A stretch of 64,000 nucleotides of DNA from Citrus sinensis (lineage: Eukaryota > Streptophyta > Magnoliopsida > Sapindales > Rutaceae), in contig NC_068560.1 in the NCBI RefSeq assembly GCF_022201045.2, positions 28,971,501-29,035,500 on the forward strand, written 5' to 3'. A model generated the notes under the pieces. The model searched no databases, was not told the origin of the DNA, and was given only the letters and a program-made list of their open reading frames with translations. Each line of letters begins with the position of its first letter. Positions within the stretch are counted from its first letter, which is position 1. A program made the position numbers and the translations under genes. Below are positions 1-12,714 of the stretch, piece after piece.

Positions 1-262
1 AGCCCGTATCCAATTGCCATCCCTTCTGGCTGTGACATTCTCTTTTAGTGCCGTTGGGTGAGATTCTGTGACGCAAAATCTTCGCAGTAAATGGTAATAG
101 GATCTCTCCTTAACAACGTATTGCTAACGGAAAAACTATATCCTAAATTGATAAAATAGAAAAGGTCAGGGATCGGATTGTATTATTTCTATTTTTATTA
201 TTTTTTTAATTTAAACTTTGAATAGTCCGAACCCGAATTTGTCAACAGAAGAGAGAAAAGGA

Positions 263-2488
263 ATGGGTCTTCAGTCTCTCTCAGTCCGGTTCACAATCTT
301 TCTCTCCCTCTCCGTGACAGCCTCCACGTCAGCTTCGTCTTCGCTCTTTTCTTCTCTCAAATCATCACCACCACCACTACCGTCCATTCCTAAAGCTACA
401 CCGTCTGATCTGCTCTCTCTATTGGGTCCCACCTCCTCCCGCACCTCCTCCATAAACCCTCTCGTTGCAAAAGAACTCAAGTCCTGCTTCAAGTTTCTTG
501 TTCCCTTCACTCCAATCAAACGGCCCGAGATTGAAATTTGTGATGCTTTTTCTTACAGACGCAGTTTGAAAGATAAAAAATTTAATAGTGACAAGAGTAA
601 AATAAGGGAAGATAATGAGCTCATTTGGTGGCCGCCCGAGCCCGTTCTTGAGGTGGCTCGCCTCGCTGTTGATTCTGGGGGAGACCCTGATGCCATTTAT
701 CGAGCTCTTGATCCTACAATGTTTCCTGTGAGTTATTGTTTCTTGTTTCTTTTATTTATAGACGCAAACGTAGTTATTATTTTATTAAGTTAATTGGGTT
801 GCTCTTAAAGATTATTTTTAGTCATTTTATTTCAAAATTGCTATATGAGAGACTGAAAGATTGTTCACTTTACTAATGTTATAGGTGCCTGATGTTGAAG
901 GGTCCAAAGAAAATAAGTGTGAGCTAACCAGAACACCGTACGGAAGGCGCTTCATAAGTGAGGTTAGAATCAAATTTGAAGAAAACTTTCTTCCTTTATT
1001 GATGATGTGGCAGTTAATTTTCTTGGTTTCTTGTCAAGTAAATTAGCAATTTTGTTGTTGGATTGCAGGACTTGAATTCATATCTTAGGTATTTATTTGA
1101 TTTAATTGTCACCCGGGGTCCAAGTGTTGGGTTGGATGTGTCATTGAATCGCTATGATTTATTTCATGGTCATCTATTTCTTGCCGTGGAAACCGGACGG
1201 CTTGGTATATTGTGAGTTGGCATAATCTTTATCATTGAATCTTTCTCATGTTGTTAAATTCCATGAACGATTGCATTTGAGATGGAGTTGGAAGCACGAT
1301 TATTTTAATCCACTTGATTAATAGCATGAGTTATTAGCTTCCAATCAACAAAGAAATTCTATGATTTTTAGTATTTGTTTGTCATGTTTTGGTTAATTGT
1401 TATTGACAAAAATATCTGTTGTTAATTGGCTTGTGTCATAATTTGAAAAAGTAGATTGCATCTTCTCACTAGTAGTACTAACTTGGCAGGTTTCATGCAA
1501 GAGAATACCCAGCTTACGATAAAGAAAAGTTTCCATATAACCTCGGTTATTGCCACAAAGGTAAAGTATACTGGGTAGTATCTCAAGTTTATGCCATATG
1601 GGTTTCGTTCAGATCTACTACTTTTTTGGTATTGGAACATTTGAGTAGTTTCGGTTATTTATGAATCTTTGACTCTATCTCTAGCTGGAATTAACCTAAA
1701 ATAATGAAAAAATAAAACTAGAAAACTAAAATTTGTGATCTGATCACGCCACTGCCATAGTGTGAATAATTTGACAGCCTAGTTCTTTTCTTTTCGCCTG
1801 AGCATGAAAGCAAATTTTATTTAGATATATGGAGTTTCCAGCAATTTTATCATATGATTTACTTGCTATTTTCCGTTTTCCTTAGGATCCAATGTGACAT
1901 ATGATGATTCAATGAATCTGCGAAATATTCTATGGCTTGCTCCATTGCCAAGCAATTCCACCAAAGATTGGCTAGCACCAGGTACGTCCTTCAACTGGCA
2001 CCTGGTTTCAATGTTATGTTGAAAACAGTGTTTCTGGTGCTGTAGTATGTTTACTTGATTTGCTAGAAGATCAAGATGAATATCTTTCGCAATCTTGATT
2101 CATGAAAACCTTTGCTGAAAGGAAATTGAGCCAATGTTCACTTCTTACCAGTAGTAATAATCAGTTTGGCCATTTTAATGATGTAACAGGAGTCCTGGTT
2201 GTTCTTGATGCTCGACCTGATGGAATCATATACAGAGACCTCGTACCTGAATATGTGAAGTTTGTGAGGACCATATATGAAGGTTGATTTTTCATTACCA
2301 TTCCAGCTCTGTTCCTTTCCCAAAGTTTAAAAATGCAATTGTTTCTGAAGTTTGGTATGAGTCTATGAGATGCTTTAATAACAAGAACTTGTTGCTCTTG
2401 GTCAGATGAGTTTGGGGATATTGTGGCTGATGTCAACTACTTGAATGTTGGAAAACCAGTGCCTGATTATCAGATTTTCATTTGTTGA
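263..2488 (+). CDS. Conserved plant protein of unknown function, 7 exons, 342 aa
   Basis: Exons read as 263-727, 885-962, 1069-1211, 1490-1560, 1886-1981, 2190-2282 and 2406-2488. They join into one 342-residue frame with GT-AG borders. The ATG at 263 is preferred over the upstream in-frame TTG because it is the first ATG. The first 35 residues are hydrophobic and rich in Ser, Thr and Leu, so a signal or organelle-targeting peptide is plausible but unproven. Recognisable stretches are ELIWWPPEPVLEVARLAVDS near residue 130, then RTPYGRRFISE, FHAREYPAYDKEKFPYNLGY, SMNLRNILWLAPLP and the C-terminal VNYLNVGKPVPDYQIFIC. The pattern is that of a conserved single-copy plant protein, but I do not recognise a characterised family and assign no function. 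The 3' UTR probably runs a few hundred bases past 2488. Confidence 0.85.
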
Positions 2489-3314
2489 CACTCCTCATGT
2501 GATGAGCTTAATTTGACAAAGCTTCATATATGCTGTGAATCATACCACCACATGTGTTCATGCCTTGTCTCCATTAATGCAGTTGCTTTCTTCCCACGGT
2601 AGATGATTTGAGCCGGACTGTGACTAAGCTTTAAGTCTGTTCAAGTGGGAATAACAGCTAAAGAAATTTTGTCTACTCTTTATATATGGTGATGGGTGTG
2701 GTTTCTGAAGCAGTAATTCAGCCAAGTTCATGTGCTCTTGGATCAAATATGTATATCATTCATTCTTGTTACTCAACTCTCTTTCAACTTATCATCCATG
2801 TACTATGGTTGGATATTCATGTAGGATGCTAGAATAATCACATATTAGCATGTCTTAAAAGACATTAATGAATGATTCTTCACACCTACTATTCTACTAC
2901 CAATTAAGTTTATGATCTGAATTTGCAGGTTGGGTGCTTTAGGCCTCCTTGTAGCTGTATGAGATTAGTCTTTCATGTATGTTATTAACTTATAGCATAT
3001 GTCATTTTTTTCCCCCCATTTTAAATGATAATTGACTCAACTTAAAATAAAACTTATCAAATAATTCTGTGAATTACTTCATATAGCAAGTGTAGAACTT
3101 TGGACATTTTAAAAAAATGCTTATCTTCCGCTAAGTTATATTCTGCAAAAGAAATATAAGAACTGGGCTTTCCTATCAGTTTAAACTAGCTGAAAAAAAT
3201 AGGAATAAAAACAGAATCAATCCGCTCGCTCTGGATACTTCTGGAAGTTACTATATATTTGCCTGTTACATCTAGCTATCAAATATCCTTCCACGTGTAT
3301 TCAAAAGAAAAAAA
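2489..3314. other. Intergenic, 3' UTR of the first gene and spacer
   Basis: The first part is probably the 3' UTR of the upstream gene. Beyond about 2960 the sequence is AT-rich without a supported gene. A G-box-like CACGTG lies in CCTTCCACGTGT at 3287-3298, and the same 12 bases recur at 5340-5351 on the other side of the MULE-like element. Confidence 0.5.
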
Positions 3315-5327
3315 GGGTTATTTTTAGAAACCTCCCCTAAAGTTTAATATAATTTCATTTAGATGACGAAATTGATTGTATTCTCACTTACCTCCCCTGC
3401 CGTTAGTATACATACATGTATAACGTTAGTATTTGAGGGTAAAAATGTAAAAGATAAGCTGAAATTCTAAAAAAATAAAATAACAATAAAAAAAAGTTTA
3501 AAATCTATTGGATAATTGTATTATCCAATTACACACAATATTTATTGTGTAAAAGAGTGCATTTCTCTTTCCCCACCACAAAAAAGCAATGAAGATAAAC
3601 ATCATTTTCATTCACAATTTTCACTCCACTCACCTACTCTCATTTGCTAGAACAAAATGAAATAAACACCAAGAGCATATGTAACTCATGAAGAAGAAAA
3701 ACATGGATGGTCGGAGAAGGCCACCGACCGGTGACTATCGACAGCGGTCGGGAGATACCACTGGTATTAGAGTTTATAAGAGATTAGTTACTTTATCAAA
3801 GTTTAAAGTTTTAAAATACTTTTGATTTTCTTATTTTTGGAGATTTTATAAGTGGTTGTTGTTAGTTGTGTTTGATTTGTCTTGTTCATGGGTTGGTGGT
3901 GGAAAAATTTATTAAAAGGAGAATGGGTTCAGCCATATGTGGCCATGAGTTGAAAAAAATTAATTATTGGTTATTTTATGTTTGTGATTTACACCATACA
4001 TAGTGTCATAAGTCATATAAAACTAATAATTTTGTATTCTTATGCAAATGGGCGTGTAAAATAGAAGTAGTCTTACCTATAATTTTTATTTTTCTCTCCA
4101 AAGTTTGCTAAAGTTGATATGTTTATAAATTTGTAGTGTTTGTGTGCGCTTGTCGCAAAAACACAGTTCCTACGTTTTTGGGTGACAAAGTCTATCTCCC
4201 ATGCGACAAGCACTCGTTGCACGAACACAATTTCTGTGTTTTTAGGTGACATTGTTGTCGCACGTGCGACAAACTTATGTCGCCCAAATTCAGTTTCTTT
4301 TTTTTAGACGACAAAATTTGTTTTGTGTTTTTAGACGACAAGTGATGTCTCCTGTGTGACAATTTTTGTCGCACGAACGCAATTTTTATTTTTTTTAGAC
4401 GACATGCATGTCACATGAAAATATTAAAATGTATTACTATTGTCATTATTTTTCTTTATTATTTTAATTGTTGTTGTTGTTATTTAGTAATGTCATTATT
4501 ATTATTATTATTCATAATTATTACTTTGCTTTCACTTATTAACTTGTGTTTATTGACATATGATAGAGATGAAAGGCCAATTGAACTGTCTGTTGTTCCA
4601 CTAGAACCTGCAACAGAAATGGACAATACCACGTATAAAGTATAACTTAGCTATCATGCTACATTATTAGTGTAGTTGTTATTTTTGTTCTTTTTGTGTA
4701 TATGAGCGACTTTTGATATATAGGCTGATGAAATTCAGTCAAATTGTGATTGTTACCAACTGCAAGCTGCAGAAATGCACATATGACTGTTATTTAAATG
4801 ATATTGTTATTCTACTTAGTGTATTTTCCAAATCAATTAACTCATACTAATATTTTTTCCCCTCGCCACAAATTAAAATGCTTGTTATTTTTTATTTGTG
4901 TTGCCAATTTAGTGACATACAACTTGATAGTTTCAAATTTAATTATTTCTTTAAACAAGTAAAATATTGGTGGTTTATTTGGTGGAGACTAGTGTATAGT
5001 CTATTGCCGAGAAAACTAAATTATGTTTTAGTGGGTTTTTTATTTCACCCTCCAGCCCTACAAGCATTCTGTAATTTGGAGAGACAGACACTTGTCGCTC
5101 CAAATTACAGAAACAAGCATTTTATAATTTAGGGAGACAAGCACTTGTCGTTCGGGAGACATGTTTTGTCTCCCCAAATTAATTTGAATATTTTAGTCAT
5201 TTCGCAAGTCAACTAACGGTCAACTCGTATGTATACTAACGACAGGGGAGGTTAGTGAGAGTATAATCAATCTCACCATCTAAGTGAGATTATATCAAAC
5301 CTCAGGGGAGGTTTCTAAAAATAGCCC
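3315..5327. mobile_element. Non-autonomous MULE-like TIR element, about 2.0 kb
   Basis: The ends are long inverted repeats of about 100 bases. The left end begins GGGTTATTTTTAGAAACC. The right end, read on the minus strand, begins GGGCTATTTTTAGAAACC. Both continue through two CCTCCCCT blocks to GTTAGTATACATAC. By eye they match at roughly 85-90 percent, and most differences are transitions, as expected from decay of a methylated element. The flanks are A-rich (AGAAAAAAA on the left, AAAGAAAAA on the right), compatible with a 9-10 bp target duplication that slipped in a homopolymer. No transposase frame is seen, and the only open frame inside (4415-4645) is low-complexity. Long TIRs with a 9-bp target duplication are the Mutator signature. 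The insertion lies about 280 bases upstream of the tafazzin-like start codon. Confidence 0.75.
4140..4415. repeat. Degenerate short tandem repeats inside the MULE-like element
   Basis: Four to five irregular units of about 55-65 bases share the words GTCGCACG, AACACAGTTTC-like and TTTTTAGACGACA. Examples are the GTGCGACA and TCGCAC words near 4195-4275, then TTAGACGACA at about 4311, 4332 and 4396. Related words (GAGACA, CACTTGTCG, TCGCTCC) recur at about 5078-5175 near the right TIR. The units are too diverged to give one exact period. Confidence 0.5.
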
Positions 5328-5609
5328 AAAGAAAAAAGTCCTTCCACGTGTCAGCTTCAAGATGGGCCCACACCTCGTTATTTCCTCGTACCCATTGTTA
5401 GCATGTTATCCAACTTATTGGGCCCAATTAAAAGTTGTGCGGACTATCCACATTTAGCCCAAGCAAAACACAAACCAATTTCTCTTTCGCCGCTACTCTT
5501 GCGCCTCTCTCTCACTGTTCCTCCAAATTCTCAAACATCAGATCAAAAGCTAAATCGCGTCAAAGTAAATTAGGAAAAAAATACAAAATTTTGTTAAAAA
5601 TTATTGAAC

Positions 5610-8458
5610 ATGAGCGTACAGAGAATAGAACGAGGAGATCTGTGGAAGAACAAGGCACGTGCGCTTCAGCTGCAACTCAGGGACCGCTTCCGTGTGGCGG
5701 TGGACAAGCATCGCCGCCGCCCGGCGATATTTTCTCAAAATGGTTCATTTTCGTCGACCGTCGAACGCTGGTTACGTCTGTTTCGTGACTTTCGCCGTGA
5801 TTCGCTCCCTTCCACTTCCACTTTTTATCGCAAGCGAGGTCTTCTTTCTCAATCTATAGAGCTTTTTATTATTTAAGAAGCGCTTTTTTGTGATGCTAAA
5901 AGCACTTTCAAGTGCAGTCTTCATAATGCAATGATACGAACGGATATTGTGGAAAATATTATTAAAAACAGTAGAGAACCTTAAAAAATAATATTTTAGG
6001 TTACTGCTTTTAGAAGCAAAGATTTATTATCTTAGATACTGACCAAGAATTGAATTTGGCTTGTTGTTTGAAAGAATGAAAGTACTTTTGATTAATTTGG
6101 AAAGTTTGAGAATTACTTTGCATAAATTATCTTTGGAAATTGAATGGTAATAGATTCATGGGTTGAATTTCATGAGCTTGGTTGAGTGTTTAAGTTATAT
6201 GGTTTGTAAGTTTATTTATTGAGAAGAAAACTGTCAAGCTAATAAGTGCAGAAGAATAGATGTCGAACTGAGTGTGCTCTTTGGTCATTCTGTGTCTTTT
6301 ATTCTTTATATAGTTTTAAAATATTTGGTGCTTTGTGTCACTGCATTGTGATTCTCTGATATTCTTCGGTTTGCAGTGACTAAAGACTTAAATGCGGAGG
6401 AGGACTGTGTTATTCATCGCATGCTTCAAGCTGTGGCAGTTCCTGTCATTGGAAATGTCTGTCATATCTTTATGCACGGCCTTAATAGTGTTCAGGTTTG
6501 TTGTTTCGATAAAAATTCTTTGCACCTGATTGTGCCTTTGCATTTTGATATTCATTGCAATTAATTTGGGTTTATGATAGGTGTATGGTTTGGAGAAGTT
6601 ACACGATGCATTGTTACGCAGACCCAAGAACAAGCCTTTAATAACAGTAAGTTCAACTCCTCTTCTCGCATGGATAAGCTAGTAGAATTTAGATGTTCTT
6701 ACACAGATTGCTCCTAGATTCCATTTTGAAGCTGATATATGAATTGCTTCTCCTTTGCAGGTCAGCAACCATGTTGCCTCTGTGGATGATCCATTTGTTA
6801 TTGCTTCGTTACTTCCTCCCAGAGTTCTTTTGGATGCTCAGAACTTAAGATGGACACTCTGTGCAACTGATCGGTGTTTTAAAAATCCTGCTACTACTGC
6901 ATTCTTCAGAAGTGTCAAAGTGTTGCCGGTTTCTCGCGGTGACGGGATCTATCAGAAGTTATGATTTAAGGATCCTTTCTTTTAGTTAGTAGCTCAAGAA
7001 TGTTTGTCGCCAGAGATTGAAAAATAAAGTTTATCAGCTTGCTTTCTTTGTATGCTGCAGGGTATGGACATGGCTATTGCAAAGTTAAATAGTGGTGGGT
7101 GGGTCCACATCTTTCCTGAAGGTGGTCGTTCACGGGATGGTGGTAAAACGGTAGGGTCTCCCAAGAGGGGTGTGGGGAGGTAAGAATTTGCTGCTGAATA
7201 AGTCTATTTATTGTCTTCCCCAATGGACAAGAGGTTTCCAGCAGTGATCATATGCCAACTTAGTTCTGTTTTAGAAAATTTTGAGTCTTCCCCTTTTAGG
7301 CATGAAGAGATATTTTCATTTTTAGTTCTGTGAGAATTTGTTTTCTTATTAACCATTGTATATTGACGCTCCACAATAGGTTGATCCTGGACGCAGATAA
7401 TGTCCCGATGGTTGTTCCATTTGTGCACACTGGCATGCAGGAGGTCATGCCTATAGGAGCTACCTTCCCAAGGATTGGCAAGACAGTAAGTAGTCTCTCT
7501 TTTCTTTGTTCTAGTGCATAGAAAGGTTCTCAAACTCTTGCACTGAAATTAATTTGTAGATTTGTTTTGCCAACAAATTTTCTGTGCCTGACATCTGCTC
7601 CATTCAACTTCTGCTATATACTCACAAAGTCCTAGCCTTGCTTCACTGCAAGCGAGGTTTAACTCATTTACTCACTTTTGGCCATCCTTTTTCCTTCTCC
7701 CTCCCTCAGCCTTCTCCATAGGACAGGCCAGATTACCGAGTTACCATTACATTTGGGAGGTTTCAGATCACTGTATCCTGTGTAGTTGCTAATTTTGCCC
7801 TCTTGCGGTAATCTTCTGTCAAGGATTCTATGGTTTTATTCCCCCACGATTCTAAAACTTCTATTTATTTATTCTTGTGGTTAGTTCCATATGACCAAAT
7901 AGGTGAATAATATGACATAATGTTTTGTAGGTAACTGTACTTATTGGGGACCCGATTGAGTTTGATGACCTTGTTGATGAGGAGCAAACCAAATATCTAT
8001 CAAGAGGAAAACTGTATGATGCTGTAGCTTCAAGAATCGGTCATCGACTGAAAAAATTAAAACTCCAGGTTGACAGATTGGCTCTTGAACAACCAAGTGC
8101 TGAATGCGTGGCTGATATCTTGCATATGGTCGACCAGGAATCATTGGGATTGCAAAATCATTTACTTAATGAAGACTACTCACTAGCACAGGAAGCTCTG
8201 GTTCAATCCAAGCTGGACATTACTCCTACACAAGAACGCTCGTTCTTCAGAATGGGATTATCATATGGAGATGCATTTGCTTCAAGGATGCGTGGCTACA
8301 TGGATCCAACTGAGCTCATGGGTTTCGCAGCTAGAGGGTTGTTTATGAACGGGAGAACAACAGATATTGCTGCTATTGTTAGAGAGAGAGGCCCTTTGAG
8401 GGCGTGGAAACAATATATGGAAGCTAATTTGTTAGGAAAATGGAATCTGCTAATGTAA
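5610..8458 (+). CDS. Tafazzin-like phospholipid acyltransferase, 7 exons, about 454 aa
   Basis: Exons read as 5610-5838, 6377-6495, 6581-6646, 6761-6958, 7061-7179, 7380-7485 and 7931-8458. The PlsC acyltransferase motif NHVASVDD (H-X4-D) is followed by FPEGGRSRDGG and VPFVHTGMQEVMPIG, as in tafazzins, which remodel the acyl chains of cardiolipin and related phospholipids at mitochondrial membranes. The length and long C-terminal extension fit the Arabidopsis At3g05510 type rather than the shorter At1g78690 type. There is one oddity. The frame and the family pattern (IYQK then GMDMAIAKL) require exon 4 to end at 6958, but the next bases are TT. The only nearby GT starts at 6958, and using it shifts the frame by one base. 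This could be a one-base assembly error, a non-canonical donor or a damaging allele. Upstream, 5328-5609 holds the promoter, with a CACGTG at about 5345. Confidence 0.88.
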
Positions 8459-9159
8459 ATAAAAAATTTTGCTGCTTAAAACAAAAAAATTTTGGTTGGG
8501 AAAAATCAACATAATAAGCAAATCGAAAGAGCCAGTCCTGAGTCCTGTATATATTTTGTCTGTTTGTTGGACATTGCATCTTGAGTCTTTGAACTCAGTT
8601 CGTGGAAATTGCGCAAAGGATTGTATTTACTTTGGATACTAATTAATAGATGTGACTTTGAGAGGATGGGCTCAATGTCTTAACCTTTTCAGTGCACTCT
8701 GCTGTTGATACTAGGTTATTGTTAATTTGACGATCATTAAAAAATGATGATATTTTTTTTCACTAAAGTTCAACTTTATTATCTGGTATTGAGGTTGCAT
8801 CATAAAAGATTGTCAAGTGAATCAACGAACGGTGAAATTTATTTTCTCGGTCTTCAATGTTCACACGTGCATGTCACGTGCATAACATAAAATCTCAATT
8901 TTTTTTTCACAAATAATGGCAATGGATCTAAACAATAATTTCTCTTTTTTTAATTTTAAGAAATTGAATTAATTAAAAAAAAAAAAAGAAGATAAAAAAT
9001 TTTATTTTGGTGCTGTAGTATTACTCACTCCACTCACCAAAATCATTTCGAGTCGCACATACTCGGGCCCGTTACAGATCATACATTACCCTTTTCTCCA
9101 ATAGTCACTGCATTTATTTTCAAATCGACACCATTGTTTCAAAAGAAGAATAAAAATTA

Positions 9160-12100
9160 ATGGCGGAAGAAGTAGAGCTAAGCCCCAAGCAGAAGAAAGA
9201 GATCGCCAAATGGTTCCTCTTAAACTCTCCCGCCGGCGAAATCCAATACGTCGCCAAAGGTGTACAATATTCACTCCTTTTTTTGTATTTTATTTAATTT
9301 CTGTTATTTCAATTGGCATTGTTTTGTTTCGGATCCGTAGATATGTAAAGTTAATTAAGAAGCACATTCATTTCGATTTGTTACAGACTTAAGGTTGGTT
9401 CTAAACGACAACGAAGTGTACGACGAGGCGGTTTCTGAGTCGTTTCCTATTTACAACAAATCTCACATGATTTGCCTCCAAATGCCGGCAGGAGCCGGAG
9501 ATGTAAGCCTTTTTTCATCAATATTTTTAATATTTTTAAAGCAGTAATGAAGAAGAACTTTGGTGTGGATAAGGAGAATTAGTTTATTGCGTCCGGAGTT
9601 TGCGTTTTGGGATTACATAGTTTGTGGGGACAAAAATTAATGATAGGTTCAGATTTCATAGTGTTTTAATTTACTTCAGCTAGGTTAAACAATTTGCAAA
9701 ATTCATCATTAGTAGTTGGTATTAGTTTTGCAGATAAAAATTTGGATGCTTGTAATGTAATTAAAGTTTCAGTTTTGTCTTCGTTTACCAAGAGGATAGA
9801 AATATTTTGAGAATTGTATCACAAAATAGTGTCCCATTTCTGTTACATAGATTCTACATTGACTTAGCCTCGCTGTATGTTGCAAATGGGGTGCTGAGTG
9901 ATGAATGATGATTTTTGCAAACTGTTTGATCTAACTGAAATAAGTTGAAACATTATAGCCTGAGCCTTTCATTGATTTTTTTTTTTTTTTAAACTGTAGT
10001 TTGTGTGTAGACTGCCCCTTCTTGATGTTATTTTCAGATTTCCAGATTATATACCTTTCTGAAATATTTTTATCATGTTTGATGCGCATACATTTTGAAT
10101 CTTATCTCTTTTCTCTTTTTATTGCTGTTCTCTTTTTGCGTTTACAGGTGTTGGTAACATCATTTGGCGAGCTTGGTGAGAATGAGTATCTTGATCCTAG
10201 GACCGCCCTGGTTGCTATAGTTGACCATGTTAAACAAGTAAGTTCTGCCGTTTTTAAAAAATCTTGCACTAGTACTTCTTATGTTAATAAAAAAGTATTG
10301 ATGACTCATGAATTTTTTTTTTTATTTGGTTTGCCCATTTTTATGTTACTTTTGCTAAATTGGCTCAGGTTTGTACAGAAGTGAGACCTGCAACTGACGA
10401 GGAACTTCCATCTGCTTATGTTGAGGAATTCCGGTACCCTTTATTGCTCTCCTCTTTATAGATGTTTTCTCTTGAATATGTAGAAGTTGCTTCTTCTCTT
10501 GTATCATGTATATATAGTTCAAATGCCATAAGTAGTTTTACTAAATATACTCAATTTTGAATCTCAAAGTGTTTCACTATTTTGAGCTTAAAGATGTGTC
10601 AATTTTGAATCTCGAAGTGTTTCACTATTTTGAGCTTAAAGATGTGTTTTTTTTGCAACTTTGATTCAGACATTCAGAATGTTAAATTTTTTCCTATTTT
10701 ATTGTCCCATTACCTCCATTTTGGCATGTTGGCAATCCAAATTCATGTGAATTGGTTCTTGGGGTGTCAATTTGTCGTGCAGTTTGATTGATAGTTTATT
10801 GCCTCATAGTTGTCAACTTCCTTTGCTTAAACCCTACATATCTTGATTAAGCAATGGGCAAATTTTCTTTCTGGTGGCAGGTCTGCTATGGATGTAGAAA
10901 TACTTAAATATGTTGGTGAAGCTTATCCAAAAGGTGTATGTTCAGTTTATTGTACCAAGGGAAAAGAAGTGGAGGGACCAGGATTCAATTTTGAGCTCGT
11001 AGTGGTGATTTCTGCATGTAGACTTAGCCCGCAGAACTTCTGGTGTGTGAATCTATCAAATCATCTTGAATTGTTAGGATGCTTTTTCTCTGGTAATGCA
11101 GTTCAGCTTATGAGAACTCGCACAGGCTTTTTCTCGGCGTGTTTTTTCTTTTTGTTAACCGATAATGTATCAGTTACCTAAGGGAAGCATACTTTTCACT
11201 GTAATGTTAACGGCCTATATATTTCTGGAATATTAACAGCAATGGAAGTTGGCGCTCAGTATGGAACATTGAGTTCCAAGATGAAGCACAAGTACTAGAA
11301 GTAAAAGGCAAATTGCAGGTATTTACGGTGATTTTGTGTTTTTCATGTCAAATTTATGACTTTCTGCTTCTCCACAATTGACATTTATATACTGGTAATG
11401 TAAATTTTTTTATTGGTCCATTATTCTTGTTCTAGGTGGGTGCCCATTATTTTGAAGAGGGCAATGTGCAGTTAGATGCAAAACATGAATGTGGAGATTC
11501 AACGCTCTTTCAGGTAAGTTATCACAAAAATTCATGTCAATTTAATTAGGAATTTCTTTCTATCATGGAGCACTTTCTTTTTCTTTTTAATTTTTTTCAA
11601 TTTTCATTTTTCAAACTGTAAGACTAAGGCTTAGGCCATTTATGAGTTATTGGCCAAGTACATGGCGTTCAACTTGCTTGGTCTTGATGCTAACAAGGTG
11701 GTAGGAATTGCAATAGGATGCACAATTCTCTTGGATTTTTCGGCAATGTTGCTAATAAGCATCTTGTACATGAAGCTCATTGTTATTCCAGTACGTCAAT
11801 ATTTTTTTTGTTTTTTCATCATCCATGCATATTTTTTATGTTTATTTCTTATTTGTTTCAGTCCCCTGATGACTCTGCAATATCCATTTCCAACATCCTT
11901 CGTCACCATGAGACAGAGTACCTGGCATCTCTTGAGGTTCTCAATTTTCTCTTGATTTTCAAATGCTTGATTATTTATTCCTTAGTTCTTACTCTCAATT
12001 CTCACATTAACAGGTCTCTTACTCCAATTTGCCAGATAACACATTCAAGGTACCGTCTAGTTTGAGAAATATATTTGCTCAAAACTTTCCTAATATTTCT

Positions 12101-12714
12101 TAGATTTAGTAAACAAGATTTAAGCTAGGTTACTTTGTCTAGATCAGTTGTAAAATTTATGACTGTTACATGCCTGTTAGATGGTGATTCACTTGATTAA
12201 AAACTCAGAAGATGTTTTCCCTTCTACGCCACCACCCTCCTATAACGTGCTTGGTGTCATGTTTGTTTCTCGTTTTTTTTGGGGGGGGGGGGGGGGGGGA
12301 GGACTTTTTTTTTTTTTGTCGTGTAATATTTCTTTCTTTCGGTTTTGCCTTCCAAAAAAAAAAAAGACGGTGTTTGAAATTGCCCTAGAAAGCCACTTGT
12401 CGACTATGTCCTGCATACAGCTTTTGTTTCAATCATTTTAGTGTGGATCTTGTCCTTGGGTGATCAATTTCTAGTACCAAGTAGCTGACTCAACCCAAAC
12501 TATTTATATTTATTATCCATGGAATATGGCAGTTGTGCTAGTTAGAGTTAAGATGTAAATTTAGTTTTATTTCACAAGGCATCTAACACCTATGATTCTG
12601 CTGCAGGATCTTCGGAGGAAACTTCCAGTTACTCGTACCTTGTTCCCTTGGCATAACACTTCTCAATTTAGCCTGACAAGAGAAATCACAAAAGAACTTG
12701 GAATCGGAAAGTGA
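9160..12714 (+). CDS. CPA: F-actin-capping protein subunit alpha, 10 exons, 302 aa
   Basis: Exons read as 9160-9259, 9387-9502, 10148-10237, 10369-10433, 10881-11042, 11240-11318, 11436-11513, 11862-11936, 12014-12049 and 12607-12714. Together they give 302 residues in one frame. Diagnostic stretches are LSPKQKKEIAKWFLLNSPAG at the N-terminus, LVNDNE-like LVLNDNEVYDEA, ACRLSPQNFCNGSWRSVWN, VGAHYFEEGNVQL, HHETEYLASLEVSYSNLPD and LRRKLPVTRTLFPWHNT near the end. The protein pairs with capping protein beta and blocks actin-filament barbed ends in the cytoplasm. It starts about 700 bases downstream of the tafazzin-like gene on the same strand, the same neighbour order as Arabidopsis At3g05510 and At3g05520. 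Introns carry a 48-bp tandem duplication at 10551-10646 and a poly-G run near 12282. Confidence 0.95.
10551..10646. repeat. 48-bp direct tandem duplication in CPA intron 4
   Basis: Two units, 10551-10598 and 10599-10646, each begin TCAATTTTGAATCTC and contain GTTTCACTATTTTGAGC. They differ by a single base (CTCAAAG against CTCGAAG), so the duplication is recent. Confidence 0.9.
12276..12365. repeat. Homopolymer cluster (T, G, T and A runs) in CPA intron 9
   Basis: A T run is followed by about 18 G, then another T run and, some 45 bases on, an A run. Such mononucleotide tracts are length-unstable and prone to sequencing error. The 86-residue open frame across it (12181-12441, with a glycine run) is an artefact of the G tract. 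Confidence 0.8.

Noticed and set aside
12181-12441. 86-codon frame with a glycine run in CPA intron 9
   Set aside because: The glycines come from the poly-G tract, and the region is a normal intron between exons that join in frame.
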